From Acidobacteriota bacterium (GTDB lineage: Bacteria > Acidobacteriota > Terriglobia > UBA7540): a DNA stretch of 32,931 bases. The DNA is taken from the NCBI GenBank assembly GCA_003165315.1, contig PLSX01000120.1, forward strand, positions 1 to 32,931. The letters are read 5' to 3'. Below are positions 7,843 through 16,755 of this stretch, in pieces; the stretch's first letter is position 1, and each line of letters begins with the position of its first letter. The position numbers and the translations under genes are program-made. The notes under the pieces are model-generated. The model searched no databases, was not told the DNA's origin, and was given only the letters and a program-made list of their open reading frames with translations.

Positions 7843-9441
7843 ATGGAAAGTTGTAAATGCGGGAGGGCCGATTTCGTCCAGACCAGAACCACTGTATTCC
7901 TATTGATCCCGGTGCTGATACTGTGCCTCGCGAGTAGATCACGCCCCGCGCAATCCTCGGATTCGATTCAGGAGATTCAGGAACTCATCCAAAAGGGAGA
8001 TACGGCATCCGCACAACAGCTCGTTTCAGACGCGGAGAAAAAGTCTCCACGAGATGCAAACCTCTACAACCTAGAGGGTGTCATCAAAGCACAGAACCAT
8101 GATTTTGCCGGGTCAGAATCCAGTTTTCAAAAGGCCATCCAGCTTGCCCCCTCCTTTGCGGAACCTTACCTGAATCTCGGCCATCTCTACCAGGAATGGA
8201 TGCCACAGCAAGCCCTGATTCGAGATAAAGCCATTAACGTTTACGCGCAACTGCTCAAGTCCGATCCCAGCAATGTTGAAGCGAACTACCAGAGCGCAGT
8301 GCTTCTGATGCAGAAAGGGCTCTACGCACCGTCATTGCGTCATCTCTCAAGTCTGCCGGCCGCGGCACAGGACCGTTCTCAGGCCCTGTCGGTGCGATGC
8401 GGCGACGGTGCGGGCTTAGGTGATGAGTCGAAGGCTCAAGAAGCGGCCAAGCGGATGTTGCAGAGTCCCGATTTGGCTGAAGCCGATGTGACGAGTATTC
8501 TTCCAATCCTTGCACAGCATAAGGACACAGCACTGGCGATTAAACTCCTTGAGGGTCTGCGAAAGAGGAACCTGACCACCGTTAATACATTGACCAGCCT
8601 TGGACTTTTGTACAAACAGCAGGGGCGGCTTGACGATGCGCGGAAGACTTTGGATGAAGCGGCGCAAATCCCGCCCAATTCGGTCCCGCTGCTTCTGGAC
8701 CTTGCCCATGTGGCCGATGATCAGAAGGACTACACCGGAGCGCTGGGGTATCTGGCGCACGCGCGCGAACTCGAACCCCAAAATGCCTCCATCCATTTCT
8801 TTTGGGGAATGGTCTGTGTGCAGATGAACCTGGCGGAAGAAGCTTATCAAGCCATGAAGAAAGCTGTGAGTCTCGACCCGGACAATGCTTACTACAACTA
8901 CGCATTGGGTGCGGTCGCCTTGGAACGAGCCGATGGCCGGGAAGCGATTCCTTATTTCCAGAAGTATTGCCAATTAAAGCCTAACGACCCGCGGGGTCGC
9001 CTGGCTCTCGGCTCCGCCTATTTTGCCAGCCACGATGATGACAGCGCCCAGAAGATTATCGTAACGGTTGCGGATAATTCTGAAACCGCTGCGGGCGCCC
9101 ATTACTACCTTGGCAGGATTGCAAATCAGAAAGGCAACTACCCGGAGGCTGTCGCGCAACTGGAAATGGCGCTCAAAATCCATCCGAATTACGCTGACGC
9201 CTATGCCGAGCGGGGACTCGTTAAGCTTAAGCAGAAGGACTTTACGGGTGCGAAAATCGACCTGCAAAAAGCCCTGGAGATCAACCCCGACAACTATACC
9301 GCCAACCTGAATCTCCTGATTTTGTACCAGAGAACCAACGACCCAAATGTGGAGGAACAATCCAAGCGGTTTGAAGAAGTCCGCCAGAAACGTGAGCAGA
9401 GGGTAAAGGAGTTTCTGCGCACGGTCGAAGTGAGGCCATGA
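7843..9441 (+). CDS. Exported or membrane-anchored TPR-repeat protein
   Basis: A 532-residue protein with a basic N-terminus, a hydrophobic segment (TVFLLIPVLILCLASR, about residues 20-35) and then a run of tetratricopeptide repeats to near the C-terminus. Clear repeats include FAEPYLNLGHLYQEW, ASIHFFWGMVCVQMNLAEEA, AYYNYALGAVALERADGREA and YADAYAERGLVKLKQKDF, each with the small/aromatic TPR positions. The tail is a charged coiled-coil-like helix (EEQSKRFEEVRQKREQRVKE). TPR proteins next to Oar-like receptors are common in Acidobacteriota and are thought to be periplasmic scaffolds. The ATG at 7843 is preferred, with a G-rich GGGGGTGG 5 bp upstream; GTG codons at 7834 and 7837 are alternatives that would add 2-3 residues. 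Confidence 0.85.
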   Translation: MESCKCGRADFVQTRTTVFLLIPVLILCLASRSRPAQSSDSIQEIQELIQKGDTASAQQLVSDAEKKSPRDANLYNLEGVIKAQNHDFAGSESSFQKAIQLAPSFAEPYLNLGHLYQEWMPQQALIRDKAINVYAQLLKSDPSNVEANYQSAVLLMQKGLYAPSLRHLSSLPAAAQDRSQALSVRCGDGAGLGDESKAQEAAKRMLQSPDLAEADVTSILPILAQHKDTALAIKLLEGLRKRNLTTVNTLTSLGLLYKQQGRLDDARKTLDEAAQIPPNSVPLLLDLAHVADDQKDYTGALGYLAHARELEPQNASIHFFWGMVCVQMNLAEEAYQAMKKAVSLDPDNAYYNYALGAVALERADGREAIPYFQKYCQLKPNDPRGRLALGSAYFASHDDDSAQKIIVTVADNSETAAGAHYYLGRIANQKGNYPEAVAQLEMALKIHPNYADAYAERGLVKLKQKDFTGAKIDLQKALEINPDNYTANLNLLILYQRTNDPNVEEQSKRFEEVRQKREQRVKEFLRTVEVRP

Positions 9442-9551
9442 GTTTTCAGTGCCAGTGAACGCTCCCACGATGACAGCCGGGGAGCCCTTTCCCGCAACTT
9501 TTGGAGCCGGATGGCAGGTTATAACGAATTAAAGATTGAAAGGCATTTGCC

Positions 9552-11726
9552 ATGATCAAATTGAATCGACGTGAATTCATACAAGCATCCACCGCATCAA
9601 TTTTGTTGGATAGCGTCAAAGATTCCGCTTCGCCTGCCAGCCCACCTCAGGATGAAGCTGCGACCGCCTTTGTGCGGACAAACACTGAGGGGAAAAGCTG
9701 GACGGTGGGAAACACCCTTGTTGAACGGGAGATTTACTTCGACCCGAGAGTGGGCCTTTACACTGAGAGTTGGCGCCACAAAGTTACAGGCAAGGAGTTT
9801 TTGAAGCACCTGTCCGTCGACTTGCCCTGGGGGCCGGAAACCAGGTGGGGTGCGGAGTTTTCATTCCAGGTGGATCATAAGCGCCTGGCAGGCGCCACGC
9901 GTGGTCCCGCCGATTTTGATTTCGTGGCGGCAGAAATGGGCGAGATCGCTCCCGATGGGAAGTTGTTGGAAGTCAAGCTAAGAAGCAAGAACCCATCGCT
10001 TGAGGTTTCAGCCTTCTATGCGGTTTATTCCGGTCACCCCGTCGTTCGGAAATGGATTGCGATCACCAATCGGAGCAACCAGCCGGTCAGACTTTCGCAC
10101 CTTGTCTTTGAGGCGCTGAACCTTCAGGCGGCCCCGCCAAGTGACCAGATTATCTTCGGGTATTACGGTGTTCATCCCCGCGAGACCTTCTTCACCGGAC
10201 GGGCAGAAGACGCGGCGATTATGGCCAAGGACCCGCGCACCCGCGAGGGCTTCATCGTGATGAATGAGGCCCCTGGCTGGATGAAGCGCACCGAGATGAC
10301 CAATTGGGGCGATGGCATTGAAGTGATGTACGATACGGACCTGTTTCCCTTTGAGCGCAGCATTAACCCGGGAGAGAGTTTCACCAGCGCCAAGAGTGGC
10401 GTGGCATTCTTTGCCGAGGGACATGGCATGGCCGATCCCAGCTGGGTTATGCCGAGCTACACATCACAAGTTCTCATGAAGAAGGGAACATCCTACCAGC
10501 CGCCCTGGTTCTATAACACTTGGGAGCCCTTCTTTCAGGACTACAACGACGCCATCGTGACCGAATCGATTCCGGTCGCGTCTCAACTCGGCCTGGATGT
10601 CTTCACCCTCGACACGGGCTGGAGTGAGAACTACGGCGAGAACGAAATCAATCCCAAAAAATTTCCCAAGGGATTTGACGACATCCAGGCCACGCTTGTG
10701 GGCAAGGGGATGCGACTGGGCCTCTGGGAACCGCTCGTGGTCATGGGCCCGGAAAGCCGAGTCGTTCGGGAGCATCCGGAGTGGATCATCAAAGATCTGG
10801 ATGGAAACGAGAAAAGCGCAGACTTTCCCGGTCCCAACGATCGCGTCATGTGCCTGGCTTCTCCCTACCGTGATTGGGCGGCGAAACGCATTAACGACCT
10901 TATCAAGCGCCACAACCTGAGATATGTAAAGATCGACTTGACCACGGTCTTTAACGCCTATGGTGAAGCGCCGGGCTGCTATGCACAAGGGCATTACCAT
11001 CGAAACTGGGCGGAATCCCTGGGCGGAATCTATGAGGGAATCCAGTACGTCACCGACCAGATCTATCGTGAGCATCCGGAGGTTCTACTGGATCTGACCT
11101 TTGAACTCTGGGGGCAGAAACACATCATCGATTACGGACTGCTCAATGCCGGGGACCTCGACTGGATGAGTAACGTGGATGACACTTCCATCAATTCCTC
11201 GGGTCCCCGCCAGGTGCGAACGCTGCTCTACCACCGCGCCATGGCCATTCCGGTTGAGACCATGCTGATCGGGAATCTGCGGGCTCCCACCCCAACCCTT
11301 GAGGAACACTTTGCCACGGTGATTGGTTCTGCGCCCTTGTTTTTGGGTGATTTGCGGAAGCTGACCTCCCAGCAGGTCACGTGGCTGGCAGGAAAGATCC
11401 GTTGGTTTAAGGAGTTCCGCCGCGCCGTGCCGATCAATGAAGGATTCTTTCCCCTGGGCGAATGGAGGCAACCCAACGTGACGAGTTGGGATGGGTTCGC
11501 CCGCCTCAGCCGCCAGGGCGAAGGAATGATCGTCCTGTTTAAGAACGAGGCGCACCTCGATGATGTTGTGGTGGAGTTGCCGGTCTTCCCCGATGGAACG
11601 TTCCACCTTCGCTCCGAAATGACCGGCCAGGCACTTGGCCCTCGCACGGGTGACCAGTTCCGCCATGGAATCAAGATTCACCTTCCATCGGAACATAAAG
11701 TGGAGATCGTGGAAATCCGGAAATAG
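9552..11726 (+). CDS. GH36-like glycoside hydrolase (putative alpha-galactosidase), subfamily A copy 1, Tat signal
   Basis: A 724-residue secreted enzyme of the clan GH-D type. The N-terminus LNRREFIQASTASILL is a twin-arginine signal. Residues about 40-310 form a beta-sandwich like the GH36 N-terminal domain, then a (beta/alpha)8 barrel begins near YQPPWFYNTWEPF. The predicted nucleophile is Asp462 in YVKIDLTTVFN, and the acid/base is probably one of Asp543/Asp544 in DWMSNVDD. The FELWGQKHIIDYG block between them is shared by all three subfamily A members. The C-terminal beta domain (about 630-724) ends in VEIVEIRK. It lies 110 bp after the TPR gene and is probably co-transcribed with it; GAAAGG precedes the ATG. 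The specific sugar is not proven: alpha-galactosidase is the most common GH36 activity, but alpha-N-acetylgalactosaminidase is also known in the family. Confidence 0.85.
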   Translation: MIKLNRREFIQASTASILLDSVKDSASPASPPQDEAATAFVRTNTEGKSWTVGNTLVEREIYFDPRVGLYTESWRHKVTGKEFLKHLSVDLPWGPETRWGAEFSFQVDHKRLAGATRGPADFDFVAAEMGEIAPDGKLLEVKLRSKNPSLEVSAFYAVYSGHPVVRKWIAITNRSNQPVRLSHLVFEALNLQAAPPSDQIIFGYYGVHPRETFFTGRAEDAAIMAKDPRTREGFIVMNEAPGWMKRTEMTNWGDGIEVMYDTDLFPFERSINPGESFTSAKSGVAFFAEGHGMADPSWVMPSYTSQVLMKKGTSYQPPWFYNTWEPFFQDYNDAIVTESIPVASQLGLDVFTLDTGWSENYGENEINPKKFPKGFDDIQATLVGKGMRLGLWEPLVVMGPESRVVREHPEWIIKDLDGNEKSADFPGPNDRVMCLASPYRDWAAKRINDLIKRHNLRYVKIDLTTVFNAYGEAPGCYAQGHYHRNWAESLGGIYEGIQYVTDQIYREHPEVLLDLTFELWGQKHIIDYGLLNAGDLDWMSNVDDTSINSSGPRQVRTLLYHRAMAIPVETMLIGNLRAPTPTLEEHFATVIGSAPLFLGDLRKLTSQQVTWLAGKIRWFKEFRRAVPINEGFFPLGEWRQPNVTSWDGFARLSRQGEGMIVLFKNEAHLDDVVVELPVFPDGTFHLRSEMTGQALGPRTGDQFRHGIKIHLPSEHKVEIVEIRK

Positions 11727-11827
11727 CTGCGGCCAATATTTGAAATTCGCACTTATCAACCCAAAATCGTATTGAAGGGTGGAATTTCGCGAACCGAAAG
11801 CCAATTTCTTAGCTGGAGGCAATTATC

Positions 11828-13984
11828 ATGATCAGATGGAATCGCCGTGAATTCATTCAAGCATCCACCGCATCATTGTTGTTGAACGGTGCCAAGGTTT
11901 CCGCGTCCCCGGCCGGCCCGGCTGGGATGGGTGACGCTGCTCCTGCGTTTGTGCGCACAAACGATCAGGGCAAGAGCTGGACCGTGGGCAATGCCCTCGT
12001 GGAACGGGAGATTCACTTCGCCCCGGAGCATGGTCTGCTCACCGTGAGCTGGCGGCACCTGGTGACCGGAACTGACTTCATGGAGACCCCCCCTGGGAAG
12101 TGGAGAACAAAAGGCGCCGAGTTCTCGGTTTGGGCAGATGGAGACTCTCTTCGTGGATCGGACGGATCCACTTGGGACTTGATCGATGCCAAAACGGAGA
12201 AGCTGACTCCGGCCGGACAGTCTCTGATAGTCCATCTGCGGTCAACGAAGAAGCCCATTGATGTAACGGTATATTACGCCGTTTACGACGCGCATCCGGT
12301 TGTCCAGAAATGGATTGCAATTTCCAACCGTGGCGCCGCTCCCGTAAACCTCTCGCATTTGAGTTTTGAAAGCTTGACCATTGCGCCGGGCCCCCAGGAC
12401 GTGTTGCAGGCGTCGGGGTTCTATGCCAGCCAGCCTCGGGAGGTTTTCTTTACGGGACGGGTTGAAGACACCGCCGTTCTGGAACGGAACTCGCTTACCG
12501 GTGAAGGCTACATCGCCATGAACGGAGCGCCGGGTTACACCAAGCGGACGGAACTTGCGGGCTGGGGTGATGGCGTGGAGCTGATGTATGACACTGACCT
12601 TTTTCCCTTTGAGCGCATGTTGCAGCCCGGTGAAACGTTCACGACGGCCAGGAGTTCCATCGCCTTTTTCGTTGACGGGAAAGGGTTCGCTGATCCGCGC
12701 TGGGTCATTCCGTCTTTCACCTCGCAGGCCTTGATGAAAAAGGGAAAGTCCTACCAGCCACCCTGGATCTACAACACCTGGGAACCTTTCGAGCGCGGAA
12801 TCACCCGCGGCATCACCATGGATTTGATCGCCGCCGCGGGTCGAATGGGACTTGATGTGTTCACAATCGACGATGGATGGCAGGCCGACTACGGTGATAA
12901 TGCCATCAATCCTAAACTGTTTCCTAAGGGTCTGGATGAGATCCAGGCCGCGGTGGAACAAAAGGGGATGCGCCTGGGTCTGTGGGTGCCCCTCGCTGCC
13001 ATCAGCATGAACACGGCAGCTGCCCGTGAACACCCCGAATGGATCTGCAAAGACATGCATGGAAATCCCAAGTTCACGGGCACCATGGAGGGTTCGGATG
13101 CCGTTATGTGCCTTGCCACTCCCTACAGGGAGGTGGCCGCAAAGCGCATCAGTGGACTGATTGGCCGCTATCATCTGGCTTACGTCAAGGTCGACCTGAC
13201 CACGGTATTTAATGCCTATGGCGAATCTCCGGGCTGCTATGCCCAGGGCCATGACCATGGTTCGTGGGCTGAATCGCTTGAGCGCATCTATGAAGGCATC
13301 CAGTACGTGACCGATCACATCTACAGCGATCACCCGGACGTATTGCTTGACCTTACCTTTGAGCTCTGGGGACAAAAACATATTATCGACTACGGCTTGC
13401 TCGCGGCGGGTGATTTGGATTGGCTGAGCAATGTGGATGACGGGGTACCGCACTCCGCGGGTCCACGCCAGGCACGGACCTTGCTCTATCTACGTTCACT
13501 GGCCATTCCTGCTGAGACCATGCTGATTGGCAATCTCCAGGCGGAGATGGCTTCAATTGAGGATCGCCTGGCAACCGCCATGGGTTCAGGCCCCCTATTC
13601 CTTGGTGACCTGCGAAAACTGTCGCCGGAGCAGCAGGATTGGTATGGCAAAAAGATTCGGTGGTTCAAGTCGCTACGGAAGGACGTGCCACTTCCGGAAG
13701 GGTTCTTCCCCCTCGGCAACTGGCAGCAGCCGGGAGCCGCGACCTGGGACGGGTTCGCACGGCTTAGCCGTCAGGGTGAGGGCTTGATTGCCCTGTTCAA
13801 AAATGAATCGCACCTCGATAAGGCCATCGTAAACCTGCCGGTCTTTCCGGAGGGAACTTTCCATGTCCGCTCTGCCATGACGGGTCAGGCGATCGGCACC
13901 TACACCGGAGAGCAATTCCGCCAGGGAATCCAGATTCACCTTCCGGCCGAGCACCAGGTGGAGATCTTGGAAATCCGAAAATAG
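11828..13984 (+). CDS. GH36-like glycoside hydrolase, subfamily A copy 2, Tat signal
   Basis: A 718-residue paralogue of the preceding gene and aligned to it along the whole length. It has the same twin-arginine leader (WNRREFIQASTASLLL). The predicted nucleophile is Asp456 (YVKVDLTTVFN) and the acid/base candidates are Asp537/Asp538 (DWLSNVDD). The barrel contains FTIDDGWQADYGDNAINP, close to the classical GH36 pattern in which an Asp-Asp-Gly-Trp block lines the pocket; copy 1 has DTGW there and the minus-strand copy DAGW, so the substrate pocket differs among the paralogues. GGAGG (11815-11819) fixes the ATG at 11828. The pair is separated by only 101 bp and looks like a tandem duplication followed by divergence. 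Confidence 0.85.
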   Translation: MIRWNRREFIQASTASLLLNGAKVSASPAGPAGMGDAAPAFVRTNDQGKSWTVGNALVEREIHFAPEHGLLTVSWRHLVTGTDFMETPPGKWRTKGAEFSVWADGDSLRGSDGSTWDLIDAKTEKLTPAGQSLIVHLRSTKKPIDVTVYYAVYDAHPVVQKWIAISNRGAAPVNLSHLSFESLTIAPGPQDVLQASGFYASQPREVFFTGRVEDTAVLERNSLTGEGYIAMNGAPGYTKRTELAGWGDGVELMYDTDLFPFERMLQPGETFTTARSSIAFFVDGKGFADPRWVIPSFTSQALMKKGKSYQPPWIYNTWEPFERGITRGITMDLIAAAGRMGLDVFTIDDGWQADYGDNAINPKLFPKGLDEIQAAVEQKGMRLGLWVPLAAISMNTAAAREHPEWICKDMHGNPKFTGTMEGSDAVMCLATPYREVAAKRISGLIGRYHLAYVKVDLTTVFNAYGESPGCYAQGHDHGSWAESLERIYEGIQYVTDHIYSDHPDVLLDLTFELWGQKHIIDYGLLAAGDLDWLSNVDDGVPHSAGPRQARTLLYLRSLAIPAETMLIGNLQAEMASIEDRLATAMGSGPLFLGDLRKLSPEQQDWYGKKIRWFKSLRKDVPLPEGFFPLGNWQQPGAATWDGFARLSRQGEGLIALFKNESHLDKAIVNLPVFPEGTFHVRSAMTGQAIGTYTGEQFRQGIQIHLPAEHQVEILEIRK

Positions 13985-14003
13985 CGGCTGGCCGTCGAGG
14001 TTT

Positions 14004-14069
14004 GTAGCGGCGGTCTCCGACCGCCGAAATTCTTAATCCCAAGTACCGGCGGCTAGTGACCGCCGCTAC
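14004..14069. repeat. GC-rich palindromic repeat (REP/BIME-like)
   Basis: GTAGCGGCGGTC (14004-14015) and GACCGCCGCTAC (14058-14069) are perfect 12-bp inverted repeats. Each arm can also fold on itself: CGGCGGTC-TCC-GACCGCCG at 14008-14026 and CGGCGG...CCGCCG at 14047-14065. Such GGCGGTC-type palindromes are a known style of dispersed bacterial intergenic repeat. It sits 19 bp after the stop of the second GH36-like gene and may act as a transcript-stabilising or terminating structure. Confidence 0.6.
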
Positions 14070-14133
14070 CGCAAGGCTTCTTTGCCGTTGATTTTTTGTG
14101 GTTTGGAAACAAGTTCAGAAAGGTGGGATTGCC

Positions 14134-16452
14134 ATGACCCGGCTAAATCGGCGTGAGTTCATACAAGCGTCCACGGCATCATTTCTTATGAGTAATCTCC
14201 AAGGCACAGCGTCAGCAGGCACCCCTGCCGAGGTTGAGGAAACCCCCAAAGGCGGGCAAGTGAAGGGAAAAAACTACACCTGGGAATGGTCGCAGACCGA
14301 TGACCAATTCCGGCTTCTGGATCAGCACGGCTTGGTGATGACCAGCGGGATTCTCCAACCCGCCGTAATCGTTCAACCCGGTACGAACAAACGAGCCAGG
14401 AAATGCACTGCAGGAAAGCCATCCACCCACACCTTGAAGGATGGCAGCTTCACCGTGAATTACGCTGGCGTCAATGGGAACGGGAAATTGATCGTCACCT
14501 GGCGGTTTGAGGATGAAGCGCTGTGGCTTGACCCGATAATCTACGAATCCTCAGAAGTGGAAAACGTCGTAACTCTTCATTACTTCGCCCAGGGAACCGG
14601 AGAAGATGCCCGCCCCACGCTGGAAAACTTCTACCTCATCATGCCCGGCATCAGTGAATCTCCGGCGGTAAGCCCGATAGTTACTTCGGACCTGGGATTG
14701 AACCTCACCAGTTGGCTGGGGCGAGGGTCGTCGCCCACCCCCGGAATGGGGCAGCAATGGGGACTGCCCGCTCATTTCTTCTGCGGCTTCCACCGGAATA
14801 AATCGGGAGTGGTGAAGTCGTCAATAACCCAATATCTTTCCGGGGCCTATTGTTGCGGGCTTGCCGGACTTCCCAATGGCGACCAATTCCTGGAAACCCG
14901 CGATGGCAAGCACAGCATGATTGTGAGCTACCGAAGTGATGTCTGGCAGCACCTGCATGGGCCGGGGCGGCTTGAATTGGGCGCGAAACTCTACTGGGCC
15001 TTCGGGAAGAACTACTACGAAGCGATACGGGCCTATTACCGGGGGCTGATTGGTGCCGGGATCGTCCAAAAGAAAGCGAACTCTGAGAAGAAGAATTCGG
15101 TGGCTTTGTCTCCGCAGTTTAATTGCTGGGGGGCGGAGGTGGCGATTGAGAAGGAGGGAAGAAGACTTGACCAGGCCGCACTCAATTCCTTTTACAAGGG
15201 CCTGAAGGATTCGGGCATGAAAGCGCGCATGTTCGTGATCGATGACAAGTGGGAAGGAAAGTACGGAAGGCTTGAGCACTCAGCGGAGCGGTTGCCGCAT
15301 TTTGAGGAGTTCCGCGCGCAGGTTCGGGCTGACGGGCTCCACTTCGGCCTTTGGGCTGCCTTCATGCGCTGCCAGGATCCTGCTGATATGGGCTTGAACC
15401 TCTCGCATATGCTCCATCTGGCCGACGGCAAACCGCTCGTCGCCGGCGATGCCGACTCAAAGTATTACATCCTCGATTTCACCCAGCCGGAAGTGGAAAA
15501 AGTGCTGAGGGCGCAGGCCAAGAAATTTGTCGAACGCTACCAGCCGGATCTGGTGAAGTTCGATTTCGGCTACGAACTGCCTCCGCTGTCGGTTGCCGCT
15601 CCCATGGATATGAGCCTGGCGGGCGAGCGTTTGATGCTGAAGGGCCTTGAGGTGGTGGTGGGAGGCATGAGGGATGCCAATCCGGATATCGTGGTGATGT
15701 ATTACTGCCTCTCTCCGCTCTTCCATGAATACTTTGACCTCCACTGCACCGATGACCTCTTCATGGCGGCAGGGGAATACGATCTTGAAGCCAACCGCCG
15801 CCTCTTTTTCGGGAGCTTGCTGGGAGAGATTGGCGAGCCCACATATGGTTCCGGTGGCTACGACTGGGCCTCGATGCCCGCCATATGGTTTGACTCCGCC
15901 TTGGTGGGCACGCTGGGTTCCCTCAATAGTTTCGTGGGGGATGAGCAGGACCAGATGCCCTCATCCAGCCTCATTGCCAAGTACAACGGGCTCTCCGAAG
16001 TAGTGCGAAGCTCCAACATCTTTACCATTGAGCCTGTGGATGCCGAGTACGCCTGCGTTACGCGGGGCGCCCATACGCCCTCGTGGGCGCGATTTGAGAA
16101 TGACCAACTGGTGGCCGTCGCCCTTCGCACCCACCGCCTGGATGGCCGTGAAGGTCCGGTGAAGTTCCGCGAGGTGGTTGAGGCCAGCGCATCGGTGGCG
16201 ATCGCTTCCAAGACCAGCGATGGCATTGAAAAAGCCACCAGGCTCGCCGTTGTCCCCTACGGCGAAGGCGGAGTGACCCTTCATCTTGCTGATGCTCAAA
16301 CGGGATCTGCCAGCGTCATCGAGCACTTCTTTGGCGGAAACGCGAAGGAATCCCACGTTGAAATTCAAGACGGCACGCTGCGCCTGGCCCTGCGCGAACG
16401 GGATGAAAACGGTTCCCCCGTGGAGTGGATTGAAGTGAATAGAAATGCCTGA
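14134..16452 (+). CDS. GH36-like glycoside hydrolase, subfamily B copy 1, Tat signal
   Basis: A 772-residue enzyme only distantly related to the three subfamily A proteins. The Tat leader LNRREFIQASTASFLM is nearly the same as in the subfamily A genes upstream although the mature protein is different. A beta-sandwich (about 40-300) precedes a barrel starting near LSPQFNCWGAEVAIEKEG. The predicted nucleophile is Asp477 in LVKFDFGYELPP. The acid/base is less clear; candidates lie in the block DDLFMAAGEYDLEANRR, which is conserved in the second copy at 18684-21008. The ATG at 14134 follows AGGTGGGA (14121-14128); an upstream GTG at 14098 adds residues that do not belong to the signal. Substrate unknown; Melibiase-like alpha-galactosidase is the working label. 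Confidence 0.75.
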   Translation: MTRLNRREFIQASTASFLMSNLQGTASAGTPAEVEETPKGGQVKGKNYTWEWSQTDDQFRLLDQHGLVMTSGILQPAVIVQPGTNKRARKCTAGKPSTHTLKDGSFTVNYAGVNGNGKLIVTWRFEDEALWLDPIIYESSEVENVVTLHYFAQGTGEDARPTLENFYLIMPGISESPAVSPIVTSDLGLNLTSWLGRGSSPTPGMGQQWGLPAHFFCGFHRNKSGVVKSSITQYLSGAYCCGLAGLPNGDQFLETRDGKHSMIVSYRSDVWQHLHGPGRLELGAKLYWAFGKNYYEAIRAYYRGLIGAGIVQKKANSEKKNSVALSPQFNCWGAEVAIEKEGRRLDQAALNSFYKGLKDSGMKARMFVIDDKWEGKYGRLEHSAERLPHFEEFRAQVRADGLHFGLWAAFMRCQDPADMGLNLSHMLHLADGKPLVAGDADSKYYILDFTQPEVEKVLRAQAKKFVERYQPDLVKFDFGYELPPLSVAAPMDMSLAGERLMLKGLEVVVGGMRDANPDIVVMYYCLSPLFHEYFDLHCTDDLFMAAGEYDLEANRRLFFGSLLGEIGEPTYGSGGYDWASMPAIWFDSALVGTLGSLNSFVGDEQDQMPSSSLIAKYNGLSEVVRSSNIFTIEPVDAEYACVTRGAHTPSWARFENDQLVAVALRTHRLDGREGPVKFREVVEASASVAIASKTSDGIEKATRLAVVPYGEGGVTLHLADAQTGSASVIEHFFGGNAKESHVEIQDGTLRLALRERDENGSPVEWIEVNRNA

Positions 16453-16755
16453 GGGCAGTAAGTCGACTCCCTGCCTTGAAGGACGAAAAGGGAAGAGATC
16501 GCTTCGGGGCATTTCAATTGAGTTTAATTTGTCATGTGCTTGGGGAAAACGATCGTTCCAAAATTGAGTGATAAAGACCCCCTCACCCCCGCCCCTCTCT
16601 CCCAAAGGGGCGAGAGGAGATTTAGATTGAATTTACGCCCTCGCCCCTTTGGGGGAGAGGGTGGCGCGAAGCGCCGGATGAGGGGGTCTTTGTCACTATA
16701 TTTTAAAAAATCAATAATGGCGGTTGTGTTATCCATGCCGAAAGGAAGTTTTAAA
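16453..16755 (+). other. 303-bp gap before the GH27 gene, mostly a repeat element
   Basis: It holds the 131-bp inverted-repeat element (16567-16697) and the Shine-Dalgarno AAAGGAAG (16741-16748) of the GH27 gene. The rest shows no promoter match and no gene. The long open frame that reads through the repeat into GH27 is an artefact of the repeat having no stop codon in that frame. Confidence 0.6.
16567..16697. repeat. 131-bp MITE-like inverted-repeat element
   Basis: The left end AGTGATAAAGACCCCCTCA is matched on the other strand by AGTGACAAAGACCCCCTCA from 16697 inward, with one mismatch in 19 bp. Inside are two further hairpin-forming blocks of the CCCTCTCCC / GGGGAGAGGG type and a small GGCGC-GAA-GCGCC hairpin (16663-16675). 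The whole can fold into a long cruciform or RNA stem. No reading frame for a transposase is inside, so it would be mobilised in trans. No clear target duplication was seen. Confidence 0.7.

Noticed and set aside
12242..13453. 403-codon minus-strand open frame opposite the second GH36-like gene, and similar long antisense frames at 1480-2391, 5436-6425 and 21476-22339
   Set aside because: They are mirrors of well-supported coding genes in G/C-rich codon use, with no recognisable domains or ribosome sites.
16534..16755. 74-residue N-terminal extension of the GH27 frame
   Set aside because: It translates the inverted-repeat element; the signal peptide and the Shine-Dalgarno place the start at 16756.
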